A stretch of DNA of 64,000 nt from Halomonas getboli (GTDB lineage: Bacteria > Pseudomonadota > Gammaproteobacteria > Pseudomonadales > Halomonadaceae): NCBI RefSeq assembly GCF_023094245.1, contig NZ_JALMEW010000004.1, positions 248,001-312,000 of the forward strand, read 5' to 3'. The notes beneath the pieces were generated by a model. It saw only the letters and a program-made list of their open reading frames with translations, was not told where the DNA came from and did no database searches. Shown piece after piece: positions 26,110-36,135 of this stretch (the stretch's first letter is position 1; each line of letters begins with the position of its first letter). A program made the position numbers and the translations under genes.

Positions 26110-27423
26110 ATGGCCGCCCCCGAGATCAGCCAGACCCGCCTCTACGAGCGGCTGACCGGCGACGAGGACAGCCGGATGTGCAAGGACATCCCCGACGAGG
26201 CCTGCCAGGAGCAGCCACGCAACTTCTTCCTTCATCTGATGGCATCGCTGGGCAACAAGCTGGCCGACGAGCTGGCCAGCGCCCGGCTGGTGCTGCCCTG
26301 GCTGCTCGGCGCGATCGGCGCACCGATCTGGATGGTCGGGCTGCTGGTGCCGATCCGCGAGGCCGGCGCCCTGCTGCCCCAGGTGTTCGTGGCCGGCTTC
26401 ATCCGCGGCCGCCCCGAGCGCAAGGGCGTGTGGGTGGTCGGCGCCCTGCTCCAGGCGCTGGCCGCGGCCGCCCTCGCCCTGCTGGCGCTGTTCGGCCAGG
26501 GCGGGCCCGGCGGCGCCCTGGTGCTCGCCGTGCTGGTGGTACTGTCGCTGGCCCGGGGCCTGTCGTCGATCGCCACCAAGGACGTGCTGGGCAAGACCAT
26601 CGCCAAGCAGCGCCGCGGCACCCTGATGGGCTGGAGCGGCAGCCTGGCCGGCGCCGCCACCCTGGCCGCCGGCGTGGTGCTGATGCTGTTCAGCGACCGC
26701 CCCGGCGAGATCGCCCTGGCCGCGCTGCTGGGCGTGGCCGCCTTGGGCTGGGCATTGAACGGGCTGTGCGCCGCGCGCATCCACGAGGTGCCCGGCGCCT
26801 CGGAAGGCGGCGACAGCATCGCCTCGACGCTGCGCGAGGGCCTGCGCCTGCTGCGCCAGGATCGCGCCTTCCGCCACTTCAACCTGTCCCGCGCATTGCT
26901 GCTGTCGAGCGCCCTGGCGCTGCCCTACGTGGCGCTGCTCGGCCAGCGCCAGAGCGGCACAGAGCTCGGCGGCCTGGGCGTGCTGGTGATCGTCTCCGGC
27001 ATCGCCGGCATGGTGGCGAGCCCGGTATGGGGCAAGCGCGCCGACGATTCCAGCCGCCGGGTGATGCGCACCGCCGCCCTGGGTACCGCCGCGTGCTGCG
27101 CGGCCGGCGCGCTGCTGGCCTGGCTGCCGCTGTCCTGGACCGCCAGCGTGTGGCCCTACGCCGCGCTCTACGCGCTGCTGGTGATCGTCCACGCCGGGGC
27201 CCGGCTGGGGCGCAAGACCTATGTCGTCGACCTGGCCGGTGCCGAGGATCGCGCCCTCTACGTGGCGCTCTCCAACACTCTGACCGGTGTGCTGATGTTG
27301 ATCGTCGGCGGGCTCGCCGGTGCGCTGGCCCAGTGGCTCGGCAGCGGCGCCCTGCTGCTGGGGCTGGCCGCTACCTCACTGGCCGCCGCGGCCAGCGCCC
27401 AGCGCCTGCCGGAGGTGGAATGA
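26110..27423 (+). CDS. MFS transporter
   Basis: 437 residues. The first 70 are polar and include a Cys pair (MCKDIPDEACQEQP) that could be a redox or metal site, followed by 11-12 hydrophobic spans. The loop between spans is short and basic, as in MFS (AKQRRGTLMGWSGSLAGA). GAGG lies 7 bases before the ATG. The Cys-bearing cytoplasmic extension beside a SelW-like redox gene hints at a thiol-linked function, but the substrate is unknown. Confidence 0.85.
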   Translation: MAAPEISQTRLYERLTGDEDSRMCKDIPDEACQEQPRNFFLHLMASLGNKLADELASARLVLPWLLGAIGAPIWMVGLLVPIREAGALLPQVFVAGFIRGRPERKGVWVVGALLQALAAAALALLALFGQGGPGGALVLAVLVVLSLARGLSSIATKDVLGKTIAKQRRGTLMGWSGSLAGAATLAAGVVLMLFSDRPGEIALAALLGVAALGWALNGLCAARIHEVPGASEGGDSIASTLREGLRLLRQDRAFRHFNLSRALLLSSALALPYVALLGQRQSGTELGGLGVLVIVSGIAGMVASPVWGKRADDSSRRVMRTAALGTAACCAAGALLAWLPLSWTASVWPYAALYALLVIVHAGARLGRKTYVVDLAGAEDRALYVALSNTLTGVLMLIVGGLAGALAQWLGSGALLLGLAATSLAAAASAQRLPEVE

Positions 27424-27526
27424 GCGCGCCCGGCGTTGAAATCCGGCCATCGGCTGGCCATGATATTTTGCAACGGGGCCGCGCATGCGGCGCGGCCCAC
27501 CCCGATTTCGCGACAGGAATGCCTCG

Positions 27527-27961
27527 ATGAAACGCCCCGCCATGATCAGCCCGGACCTGCTCGAACGCATGGTCGATGCCTCCGAGGACGGCATCGTCGT
27601 CGCCGAACAGGAAGGCGACGAGAACATCCTGATCTACGTCAACCAGGGCTTCGAGCGCCTGACCGGCTACAGCACCGACGAGATCCTCTATCGCGACTGC
27701 CGCTTCCTGCAGAACGACGACCGCGACCAGCCGGCACTGGCGGCGATTCGCCAGGCGCTGGCCGAAGGTCGCCCCTGCCAGGAAGTGCTGCGCAACTACA
27801 AGAAGGACGGCACCCTGTTCTACAACGAACTGTCGATCACCCCGGTGTTCAACGAACAGGACGAGCTGACCTACTTCATCGGCGTACAGAAGGACGTCAC
27901 CGCCCGCGTCGAGGCCCAGCAGGAGCTGGCCCGCCTCAAGGCCGAACACGGCCTGTCCTGA
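27527..27961 (+). CDS. Short LOV-domain blue-light photoreceptor
   Basis: 144-residue protein that is essentially one LOV (PAS) domain with short terminal helices. The photoactive site is YRDCRFLQNDDRDQ with Cys58, the residue that forms the flavin adduct, and the flavin contacts RNYKKDGTLFYNELSITPV and YFIGVQKDVT are intact. It resembles the short LOV proteins of Pseudomonas putida (PpSB1/SB2-LOV), which have no output domain. A C-terminal helix (ARVEAQQELARLKAEHG) could carry the signal. The start could also be ATG at 27542, which aligns exactly with those proteins, but AGGA precedes 27527. Confidence 0.9.
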   Translation: MKRPAMISPDLLERMVDASEDGIVVAEQEGDENILIYVNQGFERLTGYSTDEILYRDCRFLQNDDRDQPALAAIRQALAEGRPCQEVLRNYKKDGTLFYNELSITPVFNEQDELTYFIGVQKDVTARVEAQQELARLKAEHGLS

Positions 27962-28007
27962 GCCCCTCGTCGAGCCCCGCCGAACGCGTCATTTCCCTCT
28001 CTCCGCC

Positions 28008-28034
28008 CCCGTGCGACACGCCATGTCGCACGGG
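28008..28034 (+). terminator. Hairpin after the LOV gene
   Basis: Perfect 11-bp stem CCCGTGCGACA with 28024-28034 and a 5-base loop, 46 bp past the LOV stop. There is no T run, so it may be a rho-type or transcript-stabilising hairpin. Confidence 0.5.
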
Positions 28035-28166
28035 AGACTTGCATCGCATCGCGTCCCGCCTTATATAGCCGTCAGGTGCCCGACAGCGGCGCCCTGGGGC
28101 CTCGCGCAACGCGGGGTGTCGGATCCGTTTCGCCGCCCCGCGCGGCCGGCCATGGGAGGACCTCGC

Positions 28167-28379
28167 ATGCGCCAGAACAGCTATCACGAAGCACCCCTTC
28201 ACGACGACGCCTATGACGACGACCACGACGAGGCCGTCAACGATGACGACTATCGCCGCGCCCGACCGGCCAGCCGCGCCGAGCAGCTGCAGGCCAGGCG
28301 CCGTCTGGAGGCGCTGCTCGAGGAGCGACGCCTGAGGCGCCGCATCGACGACGACTGGGATCTCGACGAAGAGGAGTGA
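28167..28379 (+). CDS. PA3496-family small protein (putative envelope integrity)
   Basis: 70-residue protein, acidic at the start (HDDAYDDDHDEAVNDDD) and then with a basic helix ARRRLEALLEERRLRRRIDDDW, the conserved part of the PA3496 family seen in Pseudomonas and Halomonas. Function unknown; the envelope-integrity label comes from the family name. GGGAGG lies 7 bases before the ATG. Coding reading frames extend further upstream in the same frame but without a start context. Confidence 0.75.
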   Translation: MRQNSYHEAPLHDDAYDDDHDEAVNDDDYRRARPASRAEQLQARRRLEALLEERRLRRRIDDDWDLDEEE

Positions 28380-28496
28380 GGGGGCCGGCTGGCCTTTCCG
28401 GGGTGCGGGCTCTATCATCGTGGGCCAGCGGAGTCCGCACTCAAAACCTCCAACCCGCACTCCACAACCCGCTTTTCCAACCATTAGTGAGATTCC

Positions 28497-30158
<1,662 letters not shown>

Positions 30159-30220
30159 CCGGCTTCGCCGGAGCCGTAAGAACGCCCGCTGCGCGGGCTG
30201 AAGCTTGCAGCTGAAAGACA

Positions 30221-30250
30221 ACCCCACGATCTCGCGGTCGTGGGGTTTTT
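30221..30250 (+). terminator. Rho-independent terminator of ettA
   Basis: Perfect 9-bp stem ACCCCACGA with TCGTGGGGT and an 8-base loop, followed directly by TTTTTG. A textbook intrinsic terminator for ettA on the plus strand. Confidence 0.93.
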
Positions 30251-30357
30251 GCGTTGGCCCCGGCGCTGGACAGCGCCGGGCCGAACCGCCATAAGAAGAC
30301 AGGGCGGGATGCCGGCAAGCGGCGGCCGCCGTCATCGTGGCCGCGCGAGGACCGGGC

Positions 30358-31695
30358 ATGTCACCGACGCTTCTGCTGCACCCCGTTCAGCTATTGCGGC
30401 GCTTCGCCAGCAGCATCGCCTACCTGCCGACGCTGGCCGCCGCGAGCTACGGCCTGCTGGGGCTTCTTATCCTGCTCAGCACCACCCTCGACGTCGGCTT
30501 TCCCGACGGCCTAGCGCCCTGGATCCCGCCGCTGCCGGACGGCGCCCGCGGGCTGATGACCGCCCTGCTCGGCGGCATGATCTCGCTGATGGTGTTCAGC
30601 TTCTCGATGGTCATGTCGATCCTCTCCCAGGCCGGCGGCAACTTCTCCCACAAGCTGGTGTTCGGGCTGATCGGCGAGCGTCGCCACCAGTGGGTGCTGG
30701 GCCACTATCTCGGCACCATCCTGCTGCTGCTCCTGCTGCTGATGGCGCCAGACGACGCCCGCGGCTGGATGGCGCCCGCCGTCTATCTGGCCTGCATTCT
30801 GGTCGTGCACTGCCTGGGGCTGTTCGTCTATTTCATCCACGGCGCCTCGCAGTCGGTGCAGGTCGATGCGGTGATCGGCGGCCTGCACGACGCCACGCTG
30901 CACGCCATGCGCCGCCAGCAGGCGTGTCAGCGGGGCGAGCGCTGGCGCTGCATGGACACGCCGGCCCTGCCGCGCCCGCCCTGCCACGAGATCAGGATGC
31001 ATCGGGAGGGCTACGTGCAGGGCGCCGATCTCGCCGCCATGGCGCGCCTGGCGGCACGTCTGGACGGCCGGCTGCATCTGAGCTTCCGCTTCGGCGACTA
31101 CCTGATTCAGGGCGCCCCGCTGGCGGTACTGGAGGCCGAGCGAGCGCCCGACGAGGCCTGGGAGGAGGCGCTATGGGAATGCCTGATCTGCCTGGACGGC
31201 GAATCGGTGAGCGAGCACTACGTGCACGGCATGACGCAGCTGATGGAGGTGGCGCTCAAGGCCCTGTCGCCGGGCATCAACGATCCGGGCACGGCGCGGC
31301 TGTGCCTGCACCGACTGACCGACCTGCTGCGGCATCATCTGGCCTGGCAGCCGCCCGACGCGCTGCTCGACGAGCAGGAGCGGCTGCGGGTGACCTGGCC
31401 GCTGGAGGATTTCGACAGCCTGCTGCACCGGCTGTTCGTGCCGCTGCTGCACTACGGCGGCGACGATCAGAGCGTGCTGCTGGGGCTGCTCAAGGCCCTG
31501 AAGGCGCTGTCACTCGAGGCCGACGGCCCACGACTCAGCGCTCTCCAGGCCATGGCCGAACGCGTTGTGGCACGGCTCGACCGCATCTCCCGCCACCCGA
31601 TGGACCGGGCCTTCGTCGGCGACCGGCTGACCCGGGGGCGGCACCGTCTGGCACTGCCCCGCGAGCTGCCGGGGATTGGCGACGACACTCAGTAG
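30358..31695 (+). CDS. DUF2254 membrane protein
   Basis: 445 residues with four hydrophobic spans in the first 170 residues (for example LLILLSTTLDVGFPDG and LLLLLLLMAPDDARG) and a soluble C-terminal region containing the family hallmark LKALSPGINDPGTARLCLHRL. DUF2254 has no established function. GAGG lies 7 bases before the ATG at 30358; a GTG seven codons upstream is the alternative. Its last 7 bases overlap the 3' end of convergent lpxL, so the two transcripts are complementary there. Confidence 0.85.
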   Translation: MSPTLLLHPVQLLRRFASSIAYLPTLAAASYGLLGLLILLSTTLDVGFPDGLAPWIPPLPDGARGLMTALLGGMISLMVFSFSMVMSILSQAGGNFSHKLVFGLIGERRHQWVLGHYLGTILLLLLLLMAPDDARGWMAPAVYLACILVVHCLGLFVYFIHGASQSVQVDAVIGGLHDATLHAMRRQQACQRGERWRCMDTPALPRPPCHEIRMHREGYVQGADLAAMARLAARLDGRLHLSFRFGDYLIQGAPLAVLEAERAPDEAWEEALWECLICLDGESVSEHYVHGMTQLMEVALKALSPGINDPGTARLCLHRLTDLLRHHLAWQPPDALLDEQERLRVTWPLEDFDSLLHRLFVPLLHYGGDDQSVLLGLLKALKALSLEADGPRLSALQAMAERVVARLDRISRHPMDRAFVGDRLTRGRHRLALPRELPGIGDDTQ

Positions 31696-32609
31696 AGCTT
31701 GGGCTCGCCCTTCGGGCGGGTCTTGAAGCGCCGATGCAGCCACAAGTACTGCTCGGGATGGCGGCGGATGGCGGCCTCGATGACGGCGTTGACCTGGGTG
31801 GCGTCGGCCACGTCATCGCCGGAGGGGAAATCTTCCAGCGGCGGCAGGTACTCCAGGGTGTAGGTGCGGTCGTCGGGATTGCGATGGAAGATCAGCGGCA
31901 TGACAGGCGCACCGGTCATGCGGGCGATCTTGGCGGTGAGCTTGATGGTCGCCGCCTCGACGCCGAAGAAGGGCGCGAAGACGCTGGCATCGCGGCCGAA
32001 ATCCTGGTCCGGCGAGTACCAGACGTTGTGGCCGCTCTTGATCCGTCGCACCACGCCGCGCAGGTCGTGGCGGTCGATGGCACGACCGAAGATATGCGAG
32101 CGGGCACGGGTCATGAAGCGCTCGAACAGCGGGTTGTCGTGGGGCCGATAGACCACGTCCGCGGGGAAGAACAGCGAATGCAGCGCCCCGCCCAGATCCA
32201 GGGTCGAGAAGTGGATACCGATGATCAGCGCCCCCTTGCCCTGGGCCTGGGCGCGCGCCATGTGCTCCTGGCCCTTGAAGGTCACGCGGTGACGAAGGTG
32301 CTCCGGATCACGACACCAGCCGGTGGCCGTTTCCAGGATGCCGATGCCGTTGGCGATGAAGGCTTCGCGCACCAGCCGCGCGCGTTGCGCCTCGTCCAGC
32401 TCGGGGAAGCACAGACGGATATTGGTCTCGGTGATGTGCCGCCGCCGCCCGGCGAACCGCCAGGCGGCCAGGCCGATGGCCCGGCCGACCCAGAGCTTGA
32501 GCCGCCAGGGCAGCCAGGCGGCAACGCACATGGCGGCGATGGACAGCCAGGTCGGCCAGTAGCGGGGGTGGGCGAAGGAGGTCGTTGTCTCGGTCTCGTC
32601 CTTGGACAT
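31689..32609 (-). CDS. lpxL: Lipid A biosynthesis lauroyl acyltransferase (LpxL/HtrB family)
   Basis: Adds a secondary acyl chain to Kdo2-lipid IVA at the inner membrane. 306 residues: one N-terminal anchor (YWPTWLSIAAMCVAAWLPW) and the catalytic HxxxxD motif in GIHFSTLDLGG, with conserved YRPHDNPLFE and PDQDFG. The ATG at 32609 places HPRYW at the same distance as in E. coli LpxL; an ATG at 32639, preceded by AAGG and overlapping the alr stop, is also possible. LpxL and LpxM cannot be separated with certainty by eye. Lies 19 bp after alr. Confidence 0.88.
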   Translation of the reverse strand: MSKDETETTTSFAHPRYWPTWLSIAAMCVAAWLPWRLKLWVGRAIGLAAWRFAGRRRHITETNIRLCFPELDEAQRARLVREAFIANGIGILETATGWCRDPEHLRHRVTFKGQEHMARAQAQGKGALIIGIHFSTLDLGGALHSLFFPADVVYRPHDNPLFERFMTRARSHIFGRAIDRHDLRGVVRRIKSGHNVWYSPDQDFGRDASVFAPFFGVEAATIKLTAKIARMTGAPVMPLIFHRNPDDRTYTLEYLPPLEDFPSGDDVADATQVNAVIEAAIRRHPEQYLWLHRRFKTRPKGEPKLY

Positions 32610-32628
32610 GGGGCGCTCTTGCTCGGGT

Positions 32629-33729
32629 TCAGCCCCCATGATAGCGCCTTGGCACCCGTGGCAGCACCCCGGTGAGCAGGGTGTAGCTGATGGTGTCGCA
32701 GTGACGGGCCACCTCGTCCACGGACAGCACCTCGCCGCTCGCCGCCCGCCCCCACAGCACCACCTCGCTGCCGATGCCCGCCTCGGGCAGCTCGGTCAGG
32801 TCGACGATCAGCATGTCCATCGAGACCTTGCCGGCGATCGCCGCGCGCCGGCCGTCGACCAGCACCGGCGTGCCGTCGACGGCATGGCGGTCATAGCCGT
32901 CACCATAGCCGCAGGCCACCACACCGACGCGCGAGGGACCCGGCGCCGTCCAGCGGCCGCCGTAGCCCACCGGCTCGCCCGCCTCGAGCTCGCGCACGGC
33001 GATGATCTCGGAGCGCAGCGTCATCACAGGCGCCAGCCGCCGGCTGGCGGCGTTGGCCTGCTCCAGCGGATCGCTGCCGTAGAGCATCACGCCGGGGCGA
33101 TTCCAGGCGCCGTGGGCCTCGGGCCGCGCCAGGGTGGCCGGGGAATTGGCCAGGCAGGTGGGCGCGCCGAGCCGCTCGGCCAGCGTGGCCAGCAGCGTCG
33201 ACTGGCGGCGGAAATAGGCGCTATCGACGGCGTCGGCGGTGGCGAAGTGGCTCATCAGGTGCAGGTCGGTGGCGCACTCCGGCGCCTCGCTGAGCCGCCG
33301 CCAGGCCGCCTCGGCCCGCTCGGGAGCGAAGCCCAGCCGGTGCATGCCGGAGTCCACCTTCAGCCACACCGGGATCGGCCGCGCCGGGCGGTGCGCCAGC
33401 AGTGCATCCAGCTGCCAGTCACTGTGCACCGCCAACCACAGCCCCAGCGCCTCGACGCGCTCGAGCTCACTGGCTTCGAAGATGCCCTCCAGCAGCACCA
33501 CCGGCTCGTCGATGCCCGCCTCGCGCAGGGCCTCGGCCTCCTCGATGCAGGCCACGGCGAAGGCCGGCGCCAGCTCCTGCAGGGCCCGCGCGCAGGCCAC
33601 GGCCCCGTGGCCATAGGCATCGGCCTTGAGCACCGCCACGGCCTGGCTGTGGGGCGCCAGCTCACGAGCCAGACGATAGTTGTGGCGCAGGGCATCCAGG
33701 TCGATATCGGCGCGCAGCGGTCGGGCCAT
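32629..33729 (-). CDS. alr: Alanine racemase
   Basis: PLP enzyme making D-alanine for peptidoglycan. 366 residues. The N-terminal barrel begins ARPLRADIDLDALRHNY, with the PLP lysine (Lys35) in VAVLKADAYGHGAV, and the C-terminal beta domain contains VGVVACGYGDGYDR and the catalytic-Tyr region PVLVDGRRAAIAGKVSMD. Start at 33729 fits the conserved N-terminus; a longer in-frame reading reaches into the AT-rich leader. A 22-bp palindrome and the rpoS terminator lie upstream. Confidence 0.95.
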   Translation of the reverse strand: MARPLRADIDLDALRHNYRLARELAPHSQAVAVLKADAYGHGAVACARALQELAPAFAVACIEEAEALREAGIDEPVVLLEGIFEASELERVEALGLWLAVHSDWQLDALLAHRPARPIPVWLKVDSGMHRLGFAPERAEAAWRRLSEAPECATDLHLMSHFATADAVDSAYFRRQSTLLATLAERLGAPTCLANSPATLARPEAHGAWNRPGVMLYGSDPLEQANAASRRLAPVMTLRSEIIAVRELEAGEPVGYGGRWTAPGPSRVGVVACGYGDGYDRHAVDGTPVLVDGRRAAIAGKVSMDMLIVDLTELPEAGIGSEVVLWGRAASGEVLSVDEVARHCDTISYTLLTGVLPRVPRRYHGG

Positions 33730-33834
33730 GCGGGGCGTCTCCAGGCAAGTGGGCAAAACCACCATTATTTTGCAAACCGGCGCCGTTTTCACGGCCCTGA
33801 CGACCAAAATATTTTCAAATAACCATATTTATTA

Positions 33835-33856
33835 CTGCTTTTTCATGAAAAAGCAG
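33835..33856. promoter_or_regulatory. Perfect 22-bp palindrome between rpoS and alr
   Basis: Perfect inverted repeat with arms CTGCTTTTT and AAAAAGCAG around CATG, inside an AT-rich island (about 33760-33865) about 106 bp upstream of the alr ATG. On the plus strand it is followed by ATTTTTAC, so it could terminate a plus-strand transcript. On the minus strand it lies in the probable alr promoter region and could be an operator. Neither use is proved. Confidence 0.6.
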
Positions 33857-33886
33857 ATTTTTACACCCAGCTCGGCCATAAACGCG

Positions 33887-33913
33887 GAAAGCCAGGGCTT
33901 AGCCCTGGCTTTC
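33887..33913 (-). terminator. Terminator of rpoS
   Basis: Perfect 12-bp stem GAAAGCCAGGGC with 33902-33913 and a 3-base loop, 30 bp past the rpoS stop. The arm ends in TTT on both strands. Likely ends the nlpD-rpoS transcript. Confidence 0.85.
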
Positions 33914-33942
33914 GCTGGTCAATCGTCTCTAGGAAGGAAGGG

Positions 33943-34926
33943 TCACTCGAAGATGGCGTCGAGGTCGAGCCCCTGCTTGTCGAGCATGCGGCGCAGCTTC
34001 TTCAACGCCTCGACCTGGATCTGGCGCACCCGCTCGCGGGTCAGGCCGATCTCCTCGCCGACCTGCTCGAGGGTCGAGGCCTCGTGGCCACGCAGGCCGA
34101 AGCGGCGTACCACCACCTCGCACTGCTTGTCGGTGAGCTCGGCCAGCCAGTCGTCGACGTGCTGCTTGACGTCGCCGTCCACCAGCGTCGATTCCGGGCC
34201 CAGGTCGTTGTCGTCGGTCAGCGTCTCGATCAGCGGCTTGTCGCTCTCGGCGCCCACGGGGTAGTCGACCGAGGAGACCCGCTCGTTGAGCCCCATCATC
34301 TTCTTGACCGTCTCTACCGGCTTGTCGAGGTGATCGGCGATCTCCTCGGCGGTGGCCTCGTGGTCGAGCTTCTGGGTCAGCTCGCGGGCCGCCCGCAGGT
34401 AGATGTTGAGCTCCTTGACCACATGGATCGGCAGGCGAATCGTGCGGGTCTGGTTCATCAGCGCCCGCTCGATGGTCTGGCGAATCCACCAGGTGGCATA
34501 GGTCGAGAAGCGGAAGCCGCGCTCGGGATCGAACTTCTCCACCGCGCGGATCAAGCCCAGGTTGCCCTCCTCGATCAGGTCGAGCAGGGTCAGGCCGCGG
34601 TTGAGGTAGCGCCGGGCGATCTTGACCACCAGCCGCAGGTTGGACTCGATCATCCGCGATCGGCCGGCGGGGTCGCCCTTGCGGGCGAGGCGGCCGTAGA
34701 AGACCTCCTCCTCCGGCGTCAGCAGCGGCGAGAAGCCAATCTCGTTGAGATAGATCTGGGTGGCATCGAGGCTGTGGTGATAGTGGCGGTCCTCACGGCT
34801 CAGCGCCTTCTCGAAGGCCGCGTCCGCATCATCGGGCGCGGCGCTCTCGAGCTCGACCTCCTGCTCACCGGCTTCTTCGGCCGACTCCATGTCCACCTCG
34901 TTCAGGTCCCGTTCAAGCATGCTCAT
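33943..34926 (-). CDS. rpoS: RNA polymerase sigma factor RpoS
   Basis: General stress and stationary-phase sigma factor. 327 residues: acidic N-terminus, then region 1.2 ([21 protein letters not shown]), region 2 ([20 protein letters not shown], then [20 protein letters not shown]), region 3, and region 4.2 HTH ([20 protein letters not shown]). The [10 protein letters not shown] segment is typical of RpoS rather than RpoD. It is preceded by nlpD, as in other gammaproteobacteria, where the main rpoS promoter lies inside nlpD. Confidence 0.97.
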   Translation of the reverse strand: MSMLERDLNEVDMESAEEAGEQEVELESAAPDDADAAFEKALSREDRHYHHSLDATQIYLNEIGFSPLLTPEEEVFYGRLARKGDPAGRSRMIESNLRLVVKIARRYLNRGLTLLDLIEEGNLGLIRAVEKFDPERGFRFSTYATWWIRQTIERALMNQTRTIRLPIHVVKELNIYLRAARELTQKLDHEATAEEIADHLDKPVETVKKMMGLNERVSSVDYPVGAESDKPLIETLTDDNDLGPESTLVDGDVKQHVDDWLAELTDKQCEVVVRRFGLRGHEASTLEQVGEEIGLTRERVRQIQVEALKKLRRMLDKQGLDLDAIFE

Positions 34927-35055
34927 CGATTGTTACCCCATGGTTGTATCGAGCACCGTGTCATGCCCGAAACGATCGATGTCAGAGGTTGTCATTGTAT
35001 TGTGTTGCCTTGCTGACACGAGCGGCTTGGCGACCCTTTCCTTCAACGCTTGGGC

Positions 35056-36135
35056 TCAACGCTTTGGCAGATACTCCAGCGGATCCTGAGGCTGGCCGTC
35101 CTTGCGCACCTCGAAGTGCAGCCTGACATCCTCGGCGTCGCTGTCGCCCATGGTGGCGATCACCTCGCCGGTCTCGACAACGTCGTTTTCCTTCACCCGC
35201 AGGCTGTCGTTGTGGGCGTAGGCGCTCAGGAATTCATCGTTGTGCTTGAGCAGGATCAGGTTGCCGTACCCGCGTACGCCACTGCCCGCATAGACCACGA
35301 TTCCCGGCCCGGCCGCCTTGACAGGTTGCCCCTTTTGCCCCTCGATATCAATGCCGGCGGTGATGCTGCCACCCTCGCCGAAATTGCCGACCACCTGGCC
35401 ATCGGCGGGCCACTGCCAGGGGACGTCGTCCACCGGCGTATAGGTCCGCTGTTCGCTGTCATTGGACGCCGGTTCGCCCGCCACCTGGGTGCCGGCATCG
35501 GCCTGGGGCGGCTCCTGGGAACCCGTCTCGGCGTCGGTCTGCTCGGCCGCGACGTCGCCTTCCGCCGTCGCCTGCTCGCGCTCCTCGCGACGCTGGCGCT
35601 CGGCCTGATCGCTCTCGCTCAGGTTGCCATCGGCACCGGGGCTGTCGGGATCGTAGACCGGGCCCGGCCCGGCGCTACTGGCCTGTTCACCAGCGCTCGT
35701 CTCGGCCTGCGCCTCGCCGCCGCTGCGCTCGGTGCTGCCGTCGGGCAGCAGCCAGTCCAGCGAACCGTCGTCCTGGCTCTCGCCGCCGAGGCCGGTCGCC
35801 ACGGCCCCACCGGCGGCGGCGGCCGTGGCACTCACGCCGGTGCCGGACTCACCGCTGCCGGCGGAGGCGCTGCCGCCCAGCGACAGCTGCTGCCCCGGCT
35901 GGATGCTGTAGGGCGGCTCGATATGGTTGAGCCGCGCCAGGTCGCGGTAGTCCATGTCATGGCGCCAGGCGATGCCGTAGAGCGTGTCGCCGGCCTCGAC
36001 GGTGTAGCTGGCCGGCCGATCCGCGGCGCGGCTGGCCGACAGATCCTGAACCTGCACCGGCGGCGGGGCCTCGCGAGAGGTAGCGCAGCCCGCCAGGGTC
36101 AGGGCCAGCCCTGAAATCAGCAAAACCTTATGCAT
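35056..36135 (-). CDS. nlpD: Lipoprotein NlpD, LysM and M23-peptidase domains
   Basis: Outer-membrane lipoprotein that activates the amidase AmiC during cell separation. 359 residues: lipobox LTLAGC (Cys about 17), LysM domain (YTVEAGDTLYGIAWRHDMD at about 43-61, to about 88), a low-complexity acidic linker of about 140 residues, and a C-terminal LytM/M23 domain (GNFGEGGSITAGIDIEGQKG, then YAHNDSL and VRLHFEVRKDG). The M23 zinc ligands are degenerate (HxxD lost), as in E. coli NlpD, so it should be a non-catalytic activator. AGGAGG lies 7 bases before the ATG, which overlaps the popT end by 8 bp. Confidence 0.95.
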   Translation of the reverse strand: MHKVLLISGLALTLAGCATSREAPPPVQVQDLSASRAADRPASYTVEAGDTLYGIAWRHDMDYRDLARLNHIEPPYSIQPGQQLSLGGSASAGSGESGTGVSATAAAAGGAVATGLGGESQDDGSLDWLLPDGSTERSGGEAQAETSAGEQASSAGPGPVYDPDSPGADGNLSESDQAERQRREEREQATAEGDVAAEQTDAETGSQEPPQADAGTQVAGEPASNDSEQRTYTPVDDVPWQWPADGQVVGNFGEGGSITAGIDIEGQKGQPVKAAGPGIVVYAGSGVRGYGNLILLKHNDEFLSAYAHNDSLRVKENDVVETGEVIATMGDSDAEDVRLHFEVRKDGQPQDPLEYLPKR

